29,886 bases of DNA, from NCBI GenBank assembly GCA_049999725.1, contig JBNGIS010020412.1, forward strand, positions 1 to 29,886, written 5' to 3'. Under the pieces are notes generated by a model. That model saw only the letters and a list, made by a program, of their open reading frames with translations, was not told where the DNA came from and searched no databases. Shown in pieces: positions 11,412-21,732 of this stretch (position 1 is its first letter; every line of letters starts with the position of its first letter). This DNA comes from Haplomitrium mnioides (Eukaryota > Marchantiophyta > Haplomitriopsida > Calobryales). The translations under genes and the position numbers were made by a program.

Positions 11412-12004
11412 TGAAGCTAGAGGCTTCACATATTTCTCCTCATGTGACTTTGATTTTGAGTGCACATTGAATATGAGAGGTGTGCTGAAGTGTAGCTCCA
11501 ATCATCAATACATAACAAAGTCTACAAAGTATGAATACTCAATACAAAAATATCTTGGAAATCCTCAACTCTTTACTCCAAATTCTCTCACACAAAACAC
11601 TCTTGCTCTCACTCTTCTAACTCTCAGCAAACTCCTCACTCTATGAAAAACCACTCTTCAAGTGCTTGCCCTCCAATGAGTCTTCAAAGTAGCTCTTCTA
11701 AGAGCTTCTCCAAAGGTCTCTCACAACTCTCAAGTCTTAAGTCTAAAATGAAAACCAAGTCCTAACTCAAGCCCCTCTCCTCTCTTCTCCTCCTCCTTAA
11801 ATACTAGTCTAGATAATTACTAGAAGTAAAACTAAATATTCGGTCACCTTAGGCAAAGAATCCATGGTGATTATCTCCCTAATTATTAAATCCTAAAAGT
11901 GCTTCTCAAGTATCTCCACTTTTTGTTTTCTTCTTCAAGAAGAAGCTTCTCATTTGGAGCTTCTCTTGTCAAAGAATATCATCAATTGATCTAATACTTT
12001 TACA
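11412..12004 (-). repeat. 5' LTR of the gypsy element
   Basis: 593 bases matching 6248-6853. It adjoins the Gag side, so it is the 5' LTR of a minus-strand element. The plus strand starts TGAAGCTAGAGGC and ends TTTTACA. The end of the match at about 12004 defines the outer boundary; sequence beyond (ATATACAGTGG) is unrelated to the sequence after 6853. Confidence 0.83.
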
Positions 12005-12775
12005 ATATACAGTGGTTATTGTATGTAGGAGATTTAGGGTTGTATATTAGATTTAGTACTTGTGGAAGGCTTGGACTTCCACATGAAAGTCTATGGGTGC
12101 ATAGCAATTAGAGCTCAACATCTGAATACTCCACACCAAAGTCTATGCGCGCAACATTTGAACACTCGACAACAAAGACTATATTGAACCTAGGTTTTAA
12201 ATTCCGAAACAAAGCTTTTGTACTCAAGAGGCTTTAACTTGCGCATCAAAGTCTATGCGCGGATAGGGTTGAGACTTCAACATCCGAGTACAAATGCGCT
12301 TCAGGTTCTATTTTTTGCAATGATTTCTACACACATTTAAGATTCCATTTTTTGATTCGAAATCTAAAAGTTAAAGGGTACAAACTTGTATAATTGAGTC
12401 AAAGTGCGCTAAAGGTTTCAAGTTTTGCATCAAATTCCTTGCAAGCAAAAGATTAAGTAGTTAGTTTGGGCAAACAGTTCAACGATACTAAAATATTTAA
12501 CTCTTTTAGCAAATTACTAGTAAACAAGGAAAGAATATGATTTGATTTTGGATTAGAAAATATTTCACAAACCAAATGAAAACAAAAATTATATATTTAA
12601 GTTTCATTTACATAGAATAAAAATGAACTTGGAATATTTTGCACTAAAACAATCAAGGTGACATATAAATTCAAGAAATTCCTTGATAACGTTCTCAGGT
12701 AATTTATAAAATAATAATCTTAAATTACAATATAAATTGAAAGTATGTAGTATACAATAAGGTTCCTAAATGACT
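12005..12775. repeat. Non-coding flank with irregular palindromic repeats
   Basis: From 12070 to 12310 the phrase AAAGTCTATGCGCGC and relatives (CTATGGGTGCATAG, TTGCGCATCAAAG, CTATGCGCGGATAG) recur at about 40-60 base spacing, mixed with CAACATCTGAATACTC-like pieces. From 12320 to 12775 the DNA is AT-rich with no gene visible and would be the 3' flank or untranslated region of copy D. Confidence 0.55.
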
Positions 12776-14600
12776 TTAGTCACTCGTGTCGATTTCTTCA
12801 GATTCAACTTCAAAAGATTCATCAAGATTAGTACGTTATACTTTAGTATTAATAACATTGATTGAATCTCTTTCAAAAAAAAGAAATGATTTCTTTTTAT
12901 CTTTTGTACTCAAATAGATTTGATCTAATAGTGGCAAGAGTGGGTTTTCTCAATTGGCTTTTCTGAATGGGAAGAAAATCAACAGACAAAATTGTGATTT
13001 GTATTACATCAAGTACATCAATATGTAACTTGGACTTGCGTTTCCCTTTTGTTGTTGCCATTTTTTTTGGAAAGTATTGTCCAGAAAATAAATCCTCAAC
13101 CTCACAAGAAAACCATTGAACACGTACTCGTTTTTGGTTAGGAGGATCTTCCTCATCAAATGACAAAACTTTGAGATCTTTTGCAATCCAAAATGGTCTG
13201 CCTTTTTGATATTATATGAAATAGTTCTTTCTCGTGGTTTAGAAAATCAAAATTTGTAAAACAAAACTTGTAGTAGTTCTCAGTTATGTTGTCCTTTATT
13301 GCAAAGACCACTTTCTCTGTGTCAACTTCTCTTTCTTTCTTTTGAGATTGTTTGATTTTAGAATATACCTTGAGAGGAATCAATATTGAACTTAAAAGTT
13401 TCTTTGTCTACTTTAAATAGGCACTTTATTTGACAAGTACCATCTAGAGGTAACAAAAATTCATTTGTTGAAAATTGTTGGCTTCAAATTTCTTCCTTTG
13501 AATCACTCAACTTGAACTTGAATTTTATATTAAAGGTAATATCATGTATCCTTTGAACTAGAGAGGGATATTGTTGTAGAAACAATTTAAAATCCTAAGT
13601 TTCTATCAAAAGAGCTACCTAAGGTTTAGGATTATAAGATAGTTGTAGCGTCTTGCTACGACTCGTTATTGTGAAGCTTTGACATGTTTTAAACGTTTTA
13701 AGAATTTGTTGAATATTTGATTGATTTGATCATGAGTATTTTCAACCATGAGAAATCCTACCTTGATTTGTCAGAAAGCATTCTTAGCAATAAGAAGACT
13801 AAGATATCCAAATAAGATGGAACTCTAATTTTCTCATGTCACATTGTCCAATTGAAGATACAAAGTTAGAGGTAGCAGCTTTTCAAAGTCATATAGTATT
13901 CTATTGAGCACTGTAACTATCAAATTGAAGTCGCTTCTCAATTTTTTATAGGTTAAGAAGATTATTGAAGAAAGAGCATGATTGAATACTAGGGCATGAA
14001 CAACATGCACACCCGTCAAACAATCTTTATAAATATTTTTCAATAGCAAAAGGCAGTGTGGAATGGTTTTATTTTCTTTTGATCCACTCTATCAATCACA
14101 ATTCCCAAGTATTTTTTACCATCAGTATAATATTTTCTTTGATGGTTTGCAAGTTTTGTTCTTTCTTTTATTTGTTGGTCATGATGAAGAAATAATTTGC
14201 AACTATATTTGATTGCATTATTACAAAACACCAAAGAGATAAAAGTATTTCAATAAAACATGTTTTGATGATTCATATTTCAAAAGTTAATCTCAAGCGT
14301 AAAAAATATTCAAATCAACTTCAACAAATGTTTGGATTAGTAGAGGTGAAAATTAAAATTTTTATTAAAAATAAAATTTAGTTAACTTAAATAGAGAAAA
14401 GTATCAATACCATTCACAATAAGTACTTGATTTTGACTCGAAATAAGCACAAGTTTTGAGAGGAGAAAAACAAGATTTGCGCACTTTGGTTCACAAACTG
14501 GAACTTCAATTTCAATGCCAGCTTGGACTATATGCTTGCATAGGATTAAAAAAATAATAATTGATCCCATACGCATATAGGATCAGTAGAAACAACTCTT
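12776..14600 (-). pseudogene. Copy D: 3' half of the DUF7869-like gene
   Basis: Read on the minus strand this aligns with the second half of copy A. It starts with LHHDQQIKERTKLANHQRK (14190-14130), then VIDRVDQKK (about 14099-14073), then LIVTVLNRILYDFEKLLP and LQLDN (13857-13843). VENTHDQINQIFN follows (13749-13711), where the family usually has GHTH-DQIDQ-FS. The C-terminal domain is open at 12897-13166, with DEEDPPNQKRVRVQWFSCEV matching the copy A version at 5390-5450. The frame ends with TAA at 12778-12776. The two conserved-aspartate regions are preserved, though Gly-Met has become Arg-Val in the first and Gly-His has become Glu-Asn in the last. Stops occur just after LQLDN and in the 13600-13300 part. 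The first half of the gene is not adjacent; copy B, 9 kb away on the same strand, supplies it. Confidence 0.62.
14400..14590 (-). repeat. Palindromic repeats upstream of the copy D coding block
   Basis: Several degenerate units occur here, such as CCCATACGCATATAGGATCAG and GACTATATGCTTGCATAGGATT (plus strand). They sit at the same relative place as the repeats at 3130-3480 in copy A, just ahead of the second coding block, which supports one ancestral arrangement. Confidence 0.45.
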
Positions 14601-16743
14601 GCTTTATATGACTTTCAACATGGTTTGGATTCAAACAAAAAGCAACAAACTCTATATGAGCAATGAGTCTGTTCTGACAACTCAAGTTGCGAAGGTTTAT
14701 TTGACTCAAGCCTTGTTTGTGAAACAACTTAACAAAACCAATATATGGTTGCACTAAGTTGACAAAGCAAAACATCTCTAGAACTAAGCTTTGAGTCTCG
14801 TTGTTAGGATCAGAATGGGAGATGAAGATGCACGCAAGGAGAGGGCAAAGGAGGAAGAAAGCAGAAAATAAGAAAAAAATGATGCAAGAGGCAAAAATGG
14901 CAAACAGCAAACACTGTCCAAATAGTAGAAAGAAAATGTGATTCAAATAAAAACTTTTGTATTCAAACTTAAAGAAAAAAGTTTCTTTAAGATTTAGAAA
15001 TACATTTGTATGAATTTCACGAGTCTTCTGAAAATTAGAGGTACCAAAAAAATCAAGCAACAAATCAGGCAACAACAACTCAAATAGTCAAAATGGAAAA
15101 AAAAAATGAAGAAATGGCACTTCAGTAGGAAGAAAAACGAAAGGAAATGCACCCCTTGTAAGTCAGGGTTGTGTGTGTGTGTGTGTGTGCTGAAAGAGTA
15201 TGCATGTGCATGTTTTGTGTTTTGTGGGATTTGAAAAAACTATTCGGGTTAGTGAACAACAAATCTAATGTTAAAATATTAATTAATTAACCCTAAACCT
15301 AAGCTATCAACCAAGCCAAGCCAAGGAGAAAAGGTGGATAAAATAGACTGGAGAGATGTGTTTGATCTGAGGATGGAGGTTGAAAAAGAAATGTTCCCAC
15401 ATGTGGGAATTAGGGCCCTAGATAAAAAAGAAAGAAGGGCTTATTTTTCCCTCTCCCCCTCTCTCTTGTGCAGCGCCGCTAGTAAATAAATGTTCTTGTT
15501 GAAAGTGGATGGAGGGCTATGCTGAACAATATGGCTTTTTTATGCTGAGGGAAACAGGAGAGCAGAGGAAAGACTTGTTGGGAGTAAACAACACAAGGGA
15601 ACAAGAGCATGCATCAAGTTGGGTGATTTATTGAAGAACATTCTGCATACAATTTTGGGAAGCCAGAGGTCCCTGTGCCTACGTAACAATCGTTGAAGAG
15701 GAAGATGCATTGTCCAAGATGGTGTTGTATCCACAACAAGGGTTACATGCTCTAACGTATGCTTGAAGACAAGAAATCACATAATTCTTATGTCTAGCTA
15801 GCATGAGTCTATGCATTCTACATCCAAGATCGAAGGTACCTTGCACAGCCATGCAACAACAAAAACGCATGGGTTGAGTTATAGTTCTCTGACAAAGGGA
15901 TGGAAACTACAACTGAGCAAATACAACCAAGATTTTGAAGAGAACTTGTGAAGTGGAATGGGAATGAGTTCGAGCAAGTTTTTGTGGATGGTAGCATGGA
16001 AAACGGTGAGTGGCATGGGTAAGGTCTTCTGTTTCTAAGGAGAGAAAGCAATTTGGTCATGTTTTGCGATTTGTTGGGATGTGGGAAGGTTGGCATTGTG
16101 GAGGAAGAGCCGCACGGAGCAGTTATTTTGTTCATCGAAGCCAATCTTTAAGATTTGAATTGCTTAGTTAGGCAATGCATGGGTCAAAGGTGTGCGTTGT
16201 CACTCAAGGAGGATGCAATGTTGCGAGTATGAAGTTCAACAATTCAAGCACTCGAATTGTTAAGCAGAGAATGGGCTTGCTTGATGGACTCCTTTGTCTC
16301 TATAGCAGGTGGTAGCGCTCCTTTGTGCATCATCAAAGGCTGTAAGGCCCCTTCTTTTCTCTCGACTGTAGAGTTCGGGGACTTCTTAGAGCTACAACGT
16401 TCATTATGGCAGAATAATAGAGATCGTCAAGTAGAGAGTACAAACAATAGAGCTGAGCTGAGATTGTGTTGATGGGAAGCGTAATAGAGCCACACAATTG
16501 TAGAAGGATTTGAGAAGCGGATGGTGGTTGACTCCGACTTGCAGCCAAAATTTGACATGTGGAAGACTATTGGACCGAGTGGATCTTGGAAGAAAAGGCT
16601 GATCCATTGATGTACAAATTAGATAGAAGCCAGAAGAGGGTGCAAAGGGCAGCAACAGTCATATGACTTGATTGGTAAGAAGAATTCCAAACTTAACCTT
16701 TGGGGAAACAATAATTAATCGTTGCGGCAGAGCAGCCTCTGTA
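14601..16743. other. No gene recognised; left flank of the copia insertion
   Basis: Several moderate open frames exist (for example 14512-15078 and 15818-16144, minus), but none resembles a known protein and they overlap unrelated frames. A GT microsatellite lies at 15170-15189. A mixed Alu-like or SINE-like signature is not visible. Composition is less AT-rich than the coding relics on either side. It ends at the copia target site CCCAG (16744-16748). Confidence 0.5.
15170..15189. repeat. TG dinucleotide microsatellite
   Basis: Ten uninterrupted TG units in non-coding DNA. Likely polymorphic in length; no other significance seen. Confidence 0.9.
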
Positions 16744-16748
16744 CCCAG

Positions 16749-17012
16749 TGTAAAGAAATCGAGGAGACAATTCGTTGGAGGCAAATATGAGAGAGATCTT
16801 GTTCAACAAAATGAATTTACAAAAGGGAAGAGGTTGGCGGCAAGGCGACACTCTCTCTTCAATCTTTTTCTCTCTATCTACTTTGTATTTATACTTACAC
16901 TTACCGTAAATCAACTTAAACAAAACTAACCCTAAAGAGGGTCCAAAAAGTATTACACAAGTTGTCTACCCATCATCGTGGCGAGTTACATGTTGAGCTT
17001 GGTATTTCAACA
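16749..17012 (-). repeat. 3' LTR of the copia element
   Basis: 264 bp, TG...CA ends, equal in length to the LTR at 21464. It adjoins the RNase H end of the coding region, so it is the 3' LTR. In element sense the bases just before it read GAGGAGGAG (plus strand 17013-17021), a polypurine tract used to prime second-strand synthesis. Confidence 0.95.
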
Positions 17013-17044
17013 CTCCTCCTCAAGCTCAAGCCAATGTCAAGTAC

Positions 17045-17599
17045 TCATATCATAGTTTGAAACTTATGTTGCTTCTCTGCACCTATTGATATTGTAAAAA
17101 TATCAGCTACTTGCTCATGTGTATTCACATACACCAAATCAATCTCACCTTTAAGAACCTTCTCTTGTATGTAATGGTAATGAACCTTAATATGCTTGGT
17201 CTTTGCATGAAACATCGGATTGTTTGCCAATTGTATGCTACTTATGTTGTCGCAATACAAAGTCACAAGTTCTTGCACATCATGTTCTTAATCAGACAAT
17301 AGCTTGCATAACCAAGCTATCTCACATGCAGCCATTGTTGCTCCTTTATACTCTACCTCTCTACTTGACAAAGCAAATGTGGGTTGCTTTGTACTACTCC
17401 CACTCACTGCAACACCTCCAATATTGAAAATATAACCACTTGTAGATCTCTTGTCATATGTACATCCAGCCCAATCTACGTCAGTATATTTAAACAGTTT
17501 TATTTCGGCTCTATATGCATAAAATAAACCATAATTTAGTGTGCATTTTGAGTAACATAATGCTCTCCTTGTTGCATCTAAATGTAACTTTCTTGGCAC
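17045..17599 (-). pseudogene. Copia RNase H region
   Basis: Two minus-strand blocks (17288-17599 and 17045-17278) carry the copia RNase H domain. Signatures are the DVDWAGCTYDKRSTSGYIF stretch (about 17490-17430), SSREVEYKGATMA and VTLYCDNISSIQLANNPMFH, followed by KHIKVHYHYIQEKV. A frameshift near 17285 joins the two blocks. The domain ends about 30 bases before the 3' LTR, as is usual. Confidence 0.9.
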
Positions 17600-18579
17600 C
17601 TACATGAACTGACTAAGTATTCCCACATCATGAGACATATTTGGTCTTGTCATAGTCGCATAAATCAAACTTCCAACCACTTTCCGATACATAGTCGGAT
17701 CTTCCAATTCATCTCCCAAATCAGCTCTTAACTTTGCATTATGCTCAAACAGAGTAGAAATAAGCTTACATGTTGTCATATCGTATTTCTGTAACATATC
17801 CAGAAAATAATTTTGTTGAAGCAACCAAATACCTTGTTGTGTTCTTATTACTTCTATGCCCAATAAGTACATCAATTCTCCCAAATCTTTCATATCAAAT
17901 TCCGCTCCAAGCCTCTTCTTAACATTTGCAATCTGCAGTTGATTATCACCTGTAACAATCAGATCATCAACATATATCACTATGATGACCAAACCTGTAT
18001 TCGTTTTCTACACATACATAGAGTAATCTGCCTCATTGATCACAAATCCAATACTCTATAAAAACTTGCTTATTCTATCTATCTATGCTCTGGGTGTTTG
18101 CTTCAATCCGTATAAAGCCTTCTTCAACTTGCATTCATAATTTGAAAACTCATGGTGTATATATCCTTGTGGCTGCTCCATATACACTTCTTCATGTAGC
18201 TCTCCATTCAAAAAAGCATCCTTACATCCATTTGATGTAAATCTCATCTCTGAGCAGCTGACATAGCAATCACCGTTCTCACAGTTGACATCTTTGCAAC
18301 ATGACTGAATGTTTCATCAAAACCTATCCCATATGTCTGAGCATATCCTTTGGCTACTAGTCTAGCCTTGGACCTACTTATCAAACCTTCTGCATTATGT
18401 TTTATTTTATGAACCCACCTACAACCAATTGCTTTCTTTCCATCAAGTAGTGGTGTTAGCTTCCAAGTCTCATTCTCATGAAGTGCATTCACTTCTTCAT
18501 CCATAGCTAACTCCCATTCAGTTATGCCAATTGCATCCTCATAACAAGTGGGTTCTACATCATGCATAACTTTCATCAT
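17600..18579 (-). pseudogene. Copia reverse transcriptase region
   Basis: The first half (18244-18579) is open and contains the NETWKLTPLLDGKKAIGCRW segment and [21 protein letters not shown], standard for copia RT. The catalytic YVDD box is at 17974-17963 within IVIYVDDLIVTGDN. The stretch between about 18240 and 18000 is disrupted by stops and frame changes. Downstream, MYRKVVGSLIYATMTRPN (about 17690-17640) is the normal connection segment. The YVDD aspartates are intact. Confidence 0.92.
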
Positions 18580-18635
18580 ATATGCATAATGACATGCAGA
18601 AAAACTATCCTAACTCAACCTTTTTATTGGGTATT

Positions 18636-19870
18636 TTATACGTGTAGACCTGTGTACCTCATCCTGCATCCTTTGCACACCGGGTGTAAAGTAGGTATAT
18701 CAACCTCTTCACCATCACTTGAGTGACTTGCATCCATTTGCTGATCCACCTTTTCTTTTCCATGTGCTGAACCTGTCTTACTTTCAGCACCTCCAAATGA
18801 TACATTTGGTGAACTTGACCTCAATCTTACTAACCATAGATTAACACTCTTAAATAGAATGTTTGAACTCTCTCCTAGTCCACTCAACATTTGTGATTGT
18901 AATTCTTGATTTGCTAATTTTTCTTGCACTTCTTCTTTCTTCACATTAGTCTTCACAACTTTTCCTACACCATACCAACTACTCAACTCATCAAATGCAA
19001 CATCTCTACTTACCTTGATTTGGCGTGTTACAGGGTTGTAACATCGGTGTCCTTTTTGCTCCAAAGAATACCCAATGAAAATACACTTCTCAACTTTAGG
19101 ATCTAGCTTAGTTCGTAGCTCATCTGATATGTATACATACACAATACATCCAAATACCTTCAAGTGAGATACACCATCACTTTTGATACTTGTAAATCTT
19201 TCTTTCAAAGTAATATCATGTATTCTTGCAGTAGGAGTCGTATTCATGATATATACATCTATATGTACAGCCTCTGCCCAATAGTATTTTGGCATATTCT
19301 TCTAATTAATCAAGGCACGAGCAATTTCTGCTACATGACTATTCGTTTTCTCTGCTACTCCATTCTGTTGTGGAGTATATCTGCATGTGAATTGCCTCTT
19401 CACACCATGATCTACCAAAAATCTGCTAAACTCTCGTGAAAAATACTCACCTTCACCATCTTATCGTAGGTATTTAATCTTCAAACCTAATTGCTTTTCC
19501 ACCATCTTCTTAAAGCTCTTTAAGTGCTCAAACACTTCTCCTTTTGTCTTCATAAAGTAAACCTATACCTTCTTTGTATGGTCATCCACAAAAGTAACAT
19601 AATACTTATTTTCTGACATTGATGCATGCTCAGTAGGTCCCCACACATCAGAGTGTACTACATCTAAAGGATTTTTACTCACATTTCTTTGATGCGAGAA
19701 TGGATGCCTTGACTGCTTTCTTAACTAGCATGCTTCACACACCTTCTACATATCAACATTCTTGAACCATGGCAAACCGGTAACAACATCCTTAGATTAC
19801 ATTGATTTTAGCCTTTGTAGATTCACATGTCCCATTCTTTTGTGCCATATATCTAGATCTCCAATAACTG
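18636..19870 (-). pseudogene. Copia integrase region
   Basis: Integrase inserts the element DNA. The zinc-binding part starts near 19850 with IWHKRMGHVNLQRL and a downstream CEAC. The catalytic core shows DVVHSDVWGP and YVTFVDDHTKKV (about 19660-19560), and the third acidic residue lies in QQNGVAEK (about 19370). The C-terminal extension at 18636-19295 is one open block with KYYWAEAVHIDVYIMNTTPT, HLKVFGCIVYVYI and KCIFIGYSLEQKGHRCYNP, all typical of plant copia elements. Stops scatter through 19296-19870. Confidence 0.92.
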
Positions 19871-19877
19871 TATTCTT

Positions 19878-20351
19878 TTACATATACATGATATTATCAT
19901 TTACCATTGGAGTCTTCACATCCAATGTGAACATTCTTCTGATCTTACTTCCTCCAGCAACCAATTTGTTTCCATTCTTCAAATCCTCTACAAAACAACC
20001 ATCTTCATTAAAAATGACTTGTAATCCTTCTTGTATCATTTGACCAATAGATACCAAATTCTTTGTAATTGTTGGTACATAGAACACATCAACCATATAC
20101 TTTGACTTTCCATCATGTGTAGCAAGTGGAACATTTCCCATCTGCTCAATCAGATGCACTATAGCATCACATGTTTCCACATATCCTTGATGTTCTGGAT
20201 CATGCAACTCTTTTAACCAATTTTTATGATGGGTTATATGGTTTGACACACCAGAATCTACATACCATGCATCATCTGCACAACCTTGTGTATAAGCACT
20301 CATTACATGCTGCAAAACAAAGAGACACTCACCATCACTCTTTGATGGCAA
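19878..20351 (-). pseudogene. Copia protease and pre-integrase region
   Basis: An open minus-strand block containing the aspartyl-protease active site WYVDSGVSNH, with DSG at 20258-20250. It continues into a flap-like VFYVPTITKNLVSIGQM segment. The protease cuts the Gag-Pol polyprotein. The catalytic DSG is intact. It follows the Gag zinc knuckle and a poly-Asn run, and leads into the pre-integrase region. Confidence 0.92.
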
Positions 20352-20387
20352 TGCATAATTTCCTTGTTCTCTTTGTCTATATCCTCT

Positions 20388-20389
<2 letters not shown>

Positions 20390-20426
<37 letters not shown>

Positions 20427-21440
20427 AGACCTACTATAGTAGTCATTTGCATAATGACTTGCTTTTCTACACTCCCAACAAACTACATCCTGACTATTTT
20501 GCCTTCCACCTCTTCCATGAAAGCTTGTTCTTCCTCGAAAATTTGCGCGGCCTCTGCTACAAACTGTACTCTATGAATTTTGTTGGTTTTAGCTATATTG
20601 CACATAACCTCTACCTTCACCACACACTCTCTGGGATCTCCCCCTGCCTCTACCATATCTTGAGTAGAAGCCTTGTGCCTACTCATTAGAACCATTTTCT
20701 GAAGTGGGTCCTCCAATGTTCCTCTCCTCTATAATCATCAAGAAGACTAGCTCATCAAAATTTGGAAGATTTTCTTGAACATACATAGAAGTGGCAAATA
20801 GTTTCCACTTGTCATCATCATTCAAACCATTTAGTACTGCAAACACTAAATCATCATCCTCTGTAACTACTCCAATAGATCCCAATGCATCCAATGTCTC
20901 TTTTATCTTCAAGATATAATCATTCACAGACATGTTGCATTTCTTCTTTATGTTATTCAACTCATTCGTCAATTGAATCTTTCTAGCTCTAGTTTTTGTA
21001 CTATAGAGCCTTTCTAATGTATCTCATACATCTTTTTCACACTCCAAATCTTGTATGTGTCCAACCATACTGTTTCACCCTTTCTGCGAAATCAAAAACA
21101 TCACCTTCTTATTCTTTTTGTTCCATGCTTTCTATGCCTTCAATTCATGCTCTATTGCATTCACTAAAGGAAGTCGTGGTTCCTTTTCTTCACTTGATAC
21201 ATACCCCCATATGCTCTTTCTTATCAAATAGTTCATCATTTGGAACTTCCACGGCTGGTAGTTGTTCTTCTCTAGCTTTTCAATACCAATGGTATTGCTA
21301 TCACCCATTTACACAACTTTTTAACACCTCCAACTTCAAGACTTTGTGCTCTACTTGTGTGACCACCTTTGAGCAAAAATGACATCAAAATCGATGCTCT
21401 GAACCAAATTAGTCGTCTACTCCTTGCAATCTTATGCTCA
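20390..21440 (-). pseudogene. Copia Gag region with poly-Asn and zinc knuckle
   Basis: Gag forms the particle that packages element RNA. The block 20679-20972 is open and contains NDYILKIKETLDALGSIGV and ENLPNFDELVFLMIIEERNI, typical of copia Gag (UBN2/retrotran_gag type). Further on, a Gly/Arg-rich segment leads to a CCHC zinc knuckle, CWECRKASHYANDY (about 20487-20446), whose last Cys has become Tyr. An AAC microsatellite then encodes poly-Asn (plus-strand GTT run 20391-20426). The N-terminal part, 20980-21440, is damaged. Confidence 0.85.
20391..20426 (-). repeat. AAC trinucleotide run encoding poly-Asn in copia Gag
   Basis: About twelve uninterrupted TTG/AAC triplets between the zinc knuckle and the protease. 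In the Gag frame they code for consecutive Asn residues. Probably a replication-slippage expansion. Confidence 0.85.
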
Positions 21441-21443
21441 TCT

Positions 21444-21463
21444 TAAACCATATTCTGATACTA
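21444..21463 (-). other. Copia primer binding site (initiator tRNA-Met type)
   Basis: Directly inside the 5' LTR the minus strand reads TAGTATCAGAATATGG. This is a slightly mutated form of the TGGTATCAGAGC-ATGG sequence that plant copia elements use to pair with the 3' end of initiator tRNA-Met. Position and strand confirm that the 21464 LTR is the 5' one. Confidence 0.85.
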
Positions 21464-21727
21464 TGTAAAGAAATCGAGGAGACAATTCGTTGGAGGCAAA
21501 TATGAGAGAGATCTTATTCAACAAAATGAATTTACAAAAAGGAAAAGGCTGGTGGCAAGGAGGCACTCTCTCTTTGATCTTCTTCTGTCTACCTACTCTA
21601 TATTTATACTTACACTTACCCTAATTTAACCTAAGCAAAACTAACCCTAAAGAGGGTCCAAAAAATATTACATAAGTCATCTACTCGTCATTGTGGCGGG
21701 TTATGTATTGAGCTTGGTATTTCAACA
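21464..21727 (-). repeat. 5' LTR of the copia element
   Basis: 264 bp with the same ends as 16749-17012. It adjoins Gag and the primer binding site. About 30 of 264 positions differ from the other LTR by my hand count, mostly C/T and A/G changes. Confidence 0.95.
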
Positions 21728-21732
21728 CCCAG

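Larger units (their letters stand above)
6248..12004 (-). mobile_element. Ty3/gypsy LTR retrotransposon, degraded
   Basis: Two direct copies of a roughly 600-bp sequence (6248-6853 and 11412-12004) flank a minus-strand internal region. In coding order that region has Gag tail, protease, reverse transcriptase, RNase H and integrase; integrase after RNase H is the Ty3/gypsy order. In element sense each LTR begins TGTCAAAG or TGTAAAAG and ends near CTTCA. The two LTRs are clearly over 90% alike by eye, with some indels. No matching 5-bp target duplication is evident (TACTA before, ATATA after). I could not recognise a standard primer binding site beside the 11412 end. Every coding block has stops or frameshifts, so the copy cannot move by itself. 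Confidence 0.88.
16744..21732 (-). mobile_element. Ty1/copia LTR retrotransposon with target duplication
   Basis: The element is delimited precisely. The target duplication CCCAG occurs at 16744-16748 and 21728-21732; LTRs of 264 bp lie at 16749-17012 and 21464-21727, each starting TGTAAAG and ending TTTCAACA on the plus strand. The coding strand is minus. The order Gag, protease, integrase, reverse transcriptase, RNase H (from high to low coordinate) is the Ty1/copia order. A primer binding site and a purine tract sit at the expected inner LTR borders. Counting by hand I find about 30 differences between the LTRs (about 11%), nearly all transitions, so the insertion is old. All coding blocks have stops or frameshifts. 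It is nested in unrelated DNA lying between copies D and B. Confidence 0.95.

Noticed and set aside
14512-15078. 188-residue minus-strand open frame, the longest in the window
   Set aside because: Its composition is Phe/Leu/Cys-rich in the way antisense or AT-rich chance frames are, it runs across the palindromic repeats ahead of copy D, and it shows no domain. It is probably open by chance.
15818-16144. 108-residue minus-strand open frame
   Set aside because: No recognisable motif or neighbour support; it overlaps other short frames of similar quality.
17111-17302. Plus-strand frames over the copia RNase H
   Set aside because: They are shadows of the minus-strand copia coding sequence.
20171-20428. 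Plus-strand open frame ending in poly-Cys
   Set aside because: It is the antisense of the AAC (poly-Asn) run in copia Gag.
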